Assembly (NCBI GenBank): GCA_030536515.1
Contig: JAUNPV010000008.1
Coordinates: forward strand, 1 to 64,000
DNA from: Eubacteriales bacterium
GTDB lineage: Bacteria > Bacillota > Clostridia > Oscillospirales > Oscillospiraceae
DNA: 64,000 nucleotides
Direction: 5' to 3'
Both the position numbers and the translations under genes were made by a program. A model generated the notes under the pieces. It made no database searches, was not told the DNA's origin, and saw nothing but the letters and a program-made list of their open reading frames with translations. Positions 60,054 through 64,000 of this stretch are shown here, piece by piece (the stretch's first letter is position 1; every line of letters begins with the position of its first letter).

Positions 60054-62112
60054 CGCCGAACTTCACTTCCTGTGTGTTATAGAAGGTGCCGTTGATGTAC
60101 AGGTCGAAGGGAACGACGCCCTTGCCGGACAGCTCCACGGTGTTGCTGGTGACCCCGGCGGAAATCCATTTGCTTTCCAGAATGTCGTTGGTGCCGCTGA
60201 GGCAGATTTCCAGCTTGAAGTCCTCGTCCATTTCCGGCAGAGCGAAGGTGACGGGCACGGTGGTCAGCTCCGGCTGGGTGGGCTCGGTCTCCACGGTGGG
60301 GATGGTCTCCGGGGCGTTTTCATCGGGGCCGGTGGACACCCAGAGCTTAATCTGGGTGCTCACGTCCATGAGGGTATCCTCCTTGTGGGACTGCTTCACC
60401 ACCTCGCCGGCGGGCTTGATGTAGGTAATCTGCTCAATGACGATGTTGGTAAAGCCCATCTGCTCCAGATATTTCTGGGCCCGGTTGATTTCCAGCCCCA
60501 CCACGTTGGGCATCAGGGCCTCCTGGATATCGGTGCCGGTGCTGACGTAGAGGTACACCGTCTGGCCCGGGGTCAGGGGGGTGTCCTTGCTGGGCTCGGT
60601 GCGGATGACCTTGCCCGCCTCATAGATGTAGTTTTCCTCTGTTTTGCGCAGGGGCTGGAAGCCCTGGCTGATGAGGGCCGCCTCCGCCTGGTCCACGTCC
60701 ACGTTGACGTAGTCGTCCATCAGCTTCTGGGGCGGCTCCTTGCCCATGCTGACGGTGAGCCACAGGTCGGAGCCCTTCTGGACCTCCTCCCCGGGGGCCG
60801 GGTTCTGGGACATAATCTGCCCCTCGGCGTAGACCTCGCTGTACTGCTTGGGATTTAAGTGGATGACAAAATCCTCGTAGCGGGCCTCGAAGCCCTCGCC
60901 GTACATCTCGTATTTCAAATTGGGCACCTGGACCAGGTCCTTTTTCCGGTTCAGCAGGGCCCCGTTGAACAGGGCCACCAGGAACACCACAATGGCAATC
61001 ACCGCCACGGCGCTGCAAATGACAATGGCGGTTGTTGCAATGCGGCTGCGCTCCTCCACCCGGCGCTTTTCCTCGGCCTTGCGCCGCTGCTGGGTCCGGC
61101 GGACCAGCTCGGCGCTGCCGCCGATGTCCGCCTGAGGCAGCTTTCCGGTGCTGCGGCGCTTCGGCTCCTCCGGCCGGATGCCGGTTTTGGCCTGGACCAT
61201 CCGGTCGGCGGTGGTCCGGGCGGCAATGCCCGAGGGCAGGGTCCGGGTGGAATCGTCCAGCAGGGTGTGGTGCTGGAAGACGATGTTGGGGTTTTTCCGG
61301 AATTCCTCCATATCCTGAAGCATTTCCGTGGCGGAGGCGTACCGGTCCCGCAGCTCCAGGGCCATGGCCTTGACAATAATCTGCTCCAGGCCCACGGGCA
61401 TATTGGGATTTAAGGTGGAGGGCTTGGGGGCCCCGCCGTTGATGTGCTGAATGGCGACGGACACGGCGGATTCCCCGTCGTAGGGCGGCCGGCCGGTCAT
61501 CATCTCGTACATGACCACGCCCAGGGAATACAGGTCCGCCCGGTTGTCGGTGTGGCCGCCCTTGGCCTGCTCGGGGGAGATGTAGTGAACGGAGCCAAGG
61601 GCCTCCTTGGTCAGGGTGTTGGATTTATTCATAACCCGGGCAATGCCAAAGTCCATGACCTTGACAGAGCCGTTTTTCAGCACCATCACATTGTGGGGCT
61701 TGATATCCCGGTGGACGATGCCCCGGCTGTGGGCGTGTTCCAGGCCCTTGGCAATCTGCATGGCAAAGTGCAGTGTCTCCTTCCAGTTGAGCACGCCCTT
61801 TTTCTCCATATACTGCTTCAGGGAAATACCGTCAATCAGCTCCATGACGATATAATTTCCCTCGTCGGTGGAGGAAACGTCATAGACCTGGACGATGTTG
61901 GGGTGGCTGAGCATGGCCACCGCCTCGCCCTCCGCCCGGAACCGGCGGCGGAACTCCTCGTCCCTGGCAAATTCGTCTTTTAATATCTTGATGGCTACCA
62001 GCCGGTTCAGACGGTGGCAGCGGGCTTTATATACAACGGCCATGCCGCCGGTGCCGATGATTTCCAAAATCTCGTACCGGTTATCCAGCAGCCGTCCGAT
62101 ATATTGATCCAT
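60046..62112 (-). CDS. prkC: PASTA-domain serine/threonine kinase (PrkC/PknB type)
   Basis: A 688-residue membrane kinase. Kinase domain about 8-275: GTGGMAVVYKA, catalytic K42 in VAIKIL, HRDIKPHN (134-141), DFG (154-156) and the activation loop SNTLTKEALGSVHYISPEQA. A basic juxtamembrane region precedes one membrane helix (about 360-384). Outside are PASTA-like repeats beginning at VQVPNLKY, each ending in a W/LxVSxG pattern, then a C-terminal beta domain after a Thr/Pro/Glu linker. It senses cell-wall fragments and controls growth and dormancy. The start at 62112 follows GGAAGGAGC. Confidence 0.95.
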   Translation of the reverse strand: MDQYIGRLLDNRYEILEIIGTGGMAVVYKARCHRLNRLVAIKILKDEFARDEEFRRRFRAEGEAVAMLSHPNIVQVYDVSSTDEGNYIVMELIDGISLKQYMEKKGVLNWKETLHFAMQIAKGLEHAHSRGIVHRDIKPHNVMVLKNGSVKVMDFGIARVMNKSNTLTKEALGSVHYISPEQAKGGHTDNRADLYSLGVVMYEMMTGRPPYDGESAVSVAIQHINGGAPKPSTLNPNMPVGLEQIIVKAMALELRDRYASATEMLQDMEEFRKNPNIVFQHHTLLDDSTRTLPSGIAARTTADRMVQAKTGIRPEEPKRRSTGKLPQADIGGSAELVRRTQQRRKAEEKRRVEERSRIATTAIVICSAVAVIAIVVFLVALFNGALLNRKKDLVQVPNLKYEMYGEGFEARYEDFVIHLNPKQYSEVYAEGQIMSQNPAPGEEVQKGSDLWLTVSMGKEPPQKLMDDYVNVDVDQAEAALISQGFQPLRKTEENYIYEAGKVIRTEPSKDTPLTPGQTVYLYVSTGTDIQEALMPNVVGLEINRAQKYLEQMGFTNIVIEQITYIKPAGEVVKQSHKEDTLMDVSTQIKLWVSTGPDENAPETIPTVETEPTQPELTTVPVTFALPEMDEDFKLEICLSGTNDILESKWISAGVTSNTVELSGKGVVPFDLYINGTFYNTQEVKFGDE

Positions 62113-62132
62113 AGCGAAAAAGCTCCTTCCGT

Positions 62133-62864
62133 CTAAATCAAAACAAGAACGCTGGTCACATTGTCCGGGGCCCCCCGGGTTTTGGCAATGTTCAGCAGCC
62201 TGCGGCAGCAATACTGCTTGTTGACGCCGTGGACCACCTCAAAGAGAATCTCCTGGTCGTCCATGGTGTTGCTGAGGCCGTCGGAGCACAGCAGGAGGAA
62301 GTCCCCCCGGCTTACGTCCACGTGGTACATATCGCACAGGACTCTGGGCTCCGTGCCGATGGCCCGGGTGATGAAGTTCTTCCCCGGGTAGGATTTGGAA
62401 AGCTCCGGAGTCAGCTCCCCCCGGTCCACCATCATCTGCACCAGGGAGTGGTCCCTGGTAATTTGATTGATACCCCCGGCATTGATGGCGTAGCAGCGGC
62501 TGTCGCCCACGTTCACCACGGTCACGTGGCGGCCCCGGACCAGGGCAGCAACCAAAGTGGTGCCCATGCCGTCGAATTCCTCAAACTGGACCGCCTGGTC
62601 ATAGACGGTGAAGTTGGCCAGCTTCACGGCGCTGTGCATCATCATGTCAATCTGCTCCTGCTTCATGCCGGGCTTCCAGCACCGGCGGACCTCCTCCACG
62701 AAGACCTCCACCGCCAGAGTCGAGGCGATATTGCCGGATTTCGCCCCGCCCATGCCGTCACAGACAATGACCAGCAGGGTGCTGCGGTCCAGCTTTTCCA
62801 TTTGGTAGGCGTCCTGGTTCTGCTTGCGGACATTGCCAGGATCGGTCAGTCCCCAGCTTTGCAT
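62133..62864 (-). CDS. prpC: PP2C-type serine/threonine phosphatase (Stp1/PrpC)
   Basis: A 243-residue cytoplasmic phosphatase that reverses the kinase. Metal-binding motifs: GNVRKQNQDAYQ, VCDGMGGAKSGNIAS, GDSRCYAINAGGINQITRDH, LLLCSDGLSNTMDD and GAPDNVTSVLV. The start at 62864 follows GAGAGGAG. The gene lies 20 bp upstream of the kinase gene, the usual pairing. Confidence 0.96.
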   Translation of the reverse strand: MQSWGLTDPGNVRKQNQDAYQMEKLDRSTLLVIVCDGMGGAKSGNIASTLAVEVFVEEVRRCWKPGMKQEQIDMMMHSAVKLANFTVYDQAVQFEEFDGMGTTLVAALVRGRHVTVVNVGDSRCYAINAGGINQITRDHSLVQMMVDRGELTPELSKSYPGKNFITRAIGTEPRVLCDMYHVDVSRGDFLLLCSDGLSNTMDDQEILFEVVHGVNKQYCCRRLLNIAKTRGAPDNVTSVLVLI

Positions 62865-62911
62865 GGGCGTTGCTCCTCTCTCTTTGGTTTCTCTTTTCTC
62901 TTTCCCTATGT

Positions 62912-63017
62912 CATTGCGAACCAGCTCGCAAGCTGGTGTGGCAATCCGCTCTCCTTTATATGGAACAACGGGAATACGGATTGCCACAGCCAGTGTTGCG
63001 ACACTGGCTTCGCAATG
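62912..63017. repeat. Interspersed repeat, CATTGCGA family, copy 2
   Basis: CATTGCGAACCAGC at the left and GGCTTCGCAATG at the right, with GGCAATCCG facing CGGATTGCC inside. Shorter than copy 1 at 36351. It sits in the gap between rlmN and prpC, inside a probable operon. Confidence 0.85.
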
Positions 63018-63027
63018 ACAGAGTGTG

Positions 63028-64000
63028 TTATTTTTCCCTGGTATACTTCCTTCTCAGCTGGCCGCAGGAGGCGTCGATGTCGCCGCCCAGGGTCCGGCGG
63101 ACGGTTGCCGTGATGCCGCCGTCCTCCAGGGTCTTTTGGAAGGCCGCCACCGCCGCCCGGGTGCTGGGCTTCAGGGGGCTTTCCTCCACATGGTTCAGCG
63201 GAATCAGGTTGAAGTGGGCCGGCAGGCCCTTCAGCCGCCGCAGCAGCTCCTTTGCATCCTCCACCCGATCGTTGACTCCGTCAATCATGGCGTATTCAAA
63301 GGAAATGCGCCGGGAGGTGGCCTGGTAATACCGGCGGCAGGCATCCAGCAAAGCCTCGCTGGGATAGGCCCGGTTCACGGGCATAATCCTGCTTCGCACC
63401 TGGTCGTTGGGGGCATGGAGGGACACCGACAGGGTCAGCTGCAATTTCCGTTTGGCCAGCTCGTCGATTTTCGGCACCAGGCCGCAGGTGGACAGGCTGA
63501 TGTGCCGCATGGAGATATTCATGCCCGCCGGGCTGTTCACCAGCTCCAGAAAGCGCATGACGTTGTCAAAATTGTCCAGGGGCTCGCCAATGCCCATGAG
63601 CACGATGTGGGACACGGGCAGCCCCGAGTCCACCTGGGTGAACAGCACCTGGTCCAGCATTTCAAAGGGCTCCAGCCGCCGCACCAGTCCCCCCAGGGTG
63701 GAGGCGCAGAAGGCGCAGCCCATCCGGCAGCCCACCTCCGTGGAGATGCAGACGGTGTTGCCGTAGTGATAGCGCATGAGCACCGTCTCCACGCAGTTGC
63801 CGTCCGACAGCTCCCACAGATATTTTATGGTGCCGTCCTTCTGAGATTCCTGCTTTCTGAGGACCTTAGGGGCGTTGATGGGGTATTTGTCCGCCAGAGT
63901 GTCCCGGAGGCCCTTGGGCAGGTTGGTCATTTCATCGTAGGAGCGGACGCCCTTATGGAGCCAGGTAAAGACCTGCCCCGCCCGGAAGGCGGGCTGGCCC
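63028..64000 (-). CDS. rlmN: 23S rRNA (adenine-2503-C2) methyltransferase RlmN, 5' end outside the window
   Basis: A radical-SAM enzyme that methylates A2503 of 23S rRNA and also tRNAs. The frame is open to the window edge; upstream of an internal Met it continues QPAFRAGQVFTWLHKGVRSY, which is the normal N-terminal region of RlmN, so the gene starts beyond 64000. The cluster motif is CRMGCAFC, preceded by CISTEVG. Further signatures: MGIGEPLDNFDNV and SLHAPNDQVRSRIMPVNRAY, and the C-terminal RRTLGGDIDASCGQL with the catalytic cysteine. At least 323 residues are visible, close to the usual ~345. Confidence 0.96.
   Translation of the reverse strand, partial: GQPAFRAGQVFTWLHKGVRSYDEMTNLPKGLRDTLADKYPINAPKVLRKQESQKDGTIKYLWELSDGNCVETVLMRYHYGNTVCISTEVGCRMGCAFCASTLGGLVRRLEPFEMLDQVLFTQVDSGLPVSHIVLMGIGEPLDNFDNVMRFLELVNSPAGMNISMRHISLSTCGLVPKIDELAKRKLQLTLSVSLHAPNDQVRSRIMPVNRAYPSEALLDACRRYYQATSRRISFEYAMIDGVNDRVEDAKELLRRLKGLPAHFNLIPLNHVEESPLKPSTRAAVAAFQKTLEDGGITATVRRTLGGDIDASCGQLRRKYTREK

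Overview
The window looks like a chromosomal segment of a gut Clostridia bacterium, most likely Oscillospiraceae-like. The reasons are a Firmicutes-type S10-spc-alpha ribosomal cluster (zinc-type S14 and L36; adk, map, a KOW protein and infA inside it), the order rlmN, PP2C phosphatase, PASTA kinase, rsgA, strong GGAGG ribosome binding sites, sigma-A promoters with 17-bp spacing, generally GC-rich coding sequence and many short palindromic intergenic repeats. The genus cannot be fixed by reading alone. No rRNA, CRISPR array, prophage or intact insertion sequence was seen.

Layout. 0-3.2 kb: an AT-rich, probably acquired patch of small modifying enzymes (a methyltransferase, a SnoaL-like protein, two GNAT proteins) and the stub of a restriction-modification gene. 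3.2-5 kb: ychF, then tRNA-Pro followed by decayed copies of its own 3' tail. 5-11 kb: a phosphonate-type ABC importer (phnDCEE) with an RpiR/SIS regulator and a cytoplasmic 5'-nucleotidase-like enzyme. 11-18.5 kb: an aminotransferase, an orphan protein, a methyltransferase, DUF4180, and an overlapping operon of small proteins including AzlCD. 18.6-27.6 kb: an oligopeptide ABC system, oppABCDF, in which OppA, OppC, OppD and, slightly, OppF are enlarged. 28.4-31.3 kb: an amino-acid ABC importer. 31.6-36.2 kb: a cell-envelope operon (GT2-GtrA glycosyltransferase, phosphodiester glycosidase, an unknown membrane protein, PAP2 phosphatase). 36.5-42.2 kb: an MFS transporter, a two-headed metallopeptidase lipoprotein, BioY with a DUF1284 protein, and a MATE transporter. 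42.2-43 kb: two tRNA-Thr genes embedded in arrays of tiny hairpins. 43-59 kb: the 32-gene ribosomal cluster, read leftwards. 59-64 kb: rsgA, a PASTA kinase, its phosphatase and rlmN.

Much of the accessory content serves import and peptide use: the peptide importer, amino-acid importer, azlCD and extracellular peptidase fit growth on peptides. The envelope operon and the PASTA kinase/phosphatase pair serve the cell surface. The most unusual material is the co-enlarged Opp transporter, the hairpin arrays spaced by a 7-bp motif around tRNA-Thr, and a modular family of paired-hairpin repeats with a shared CGTAGGG border.
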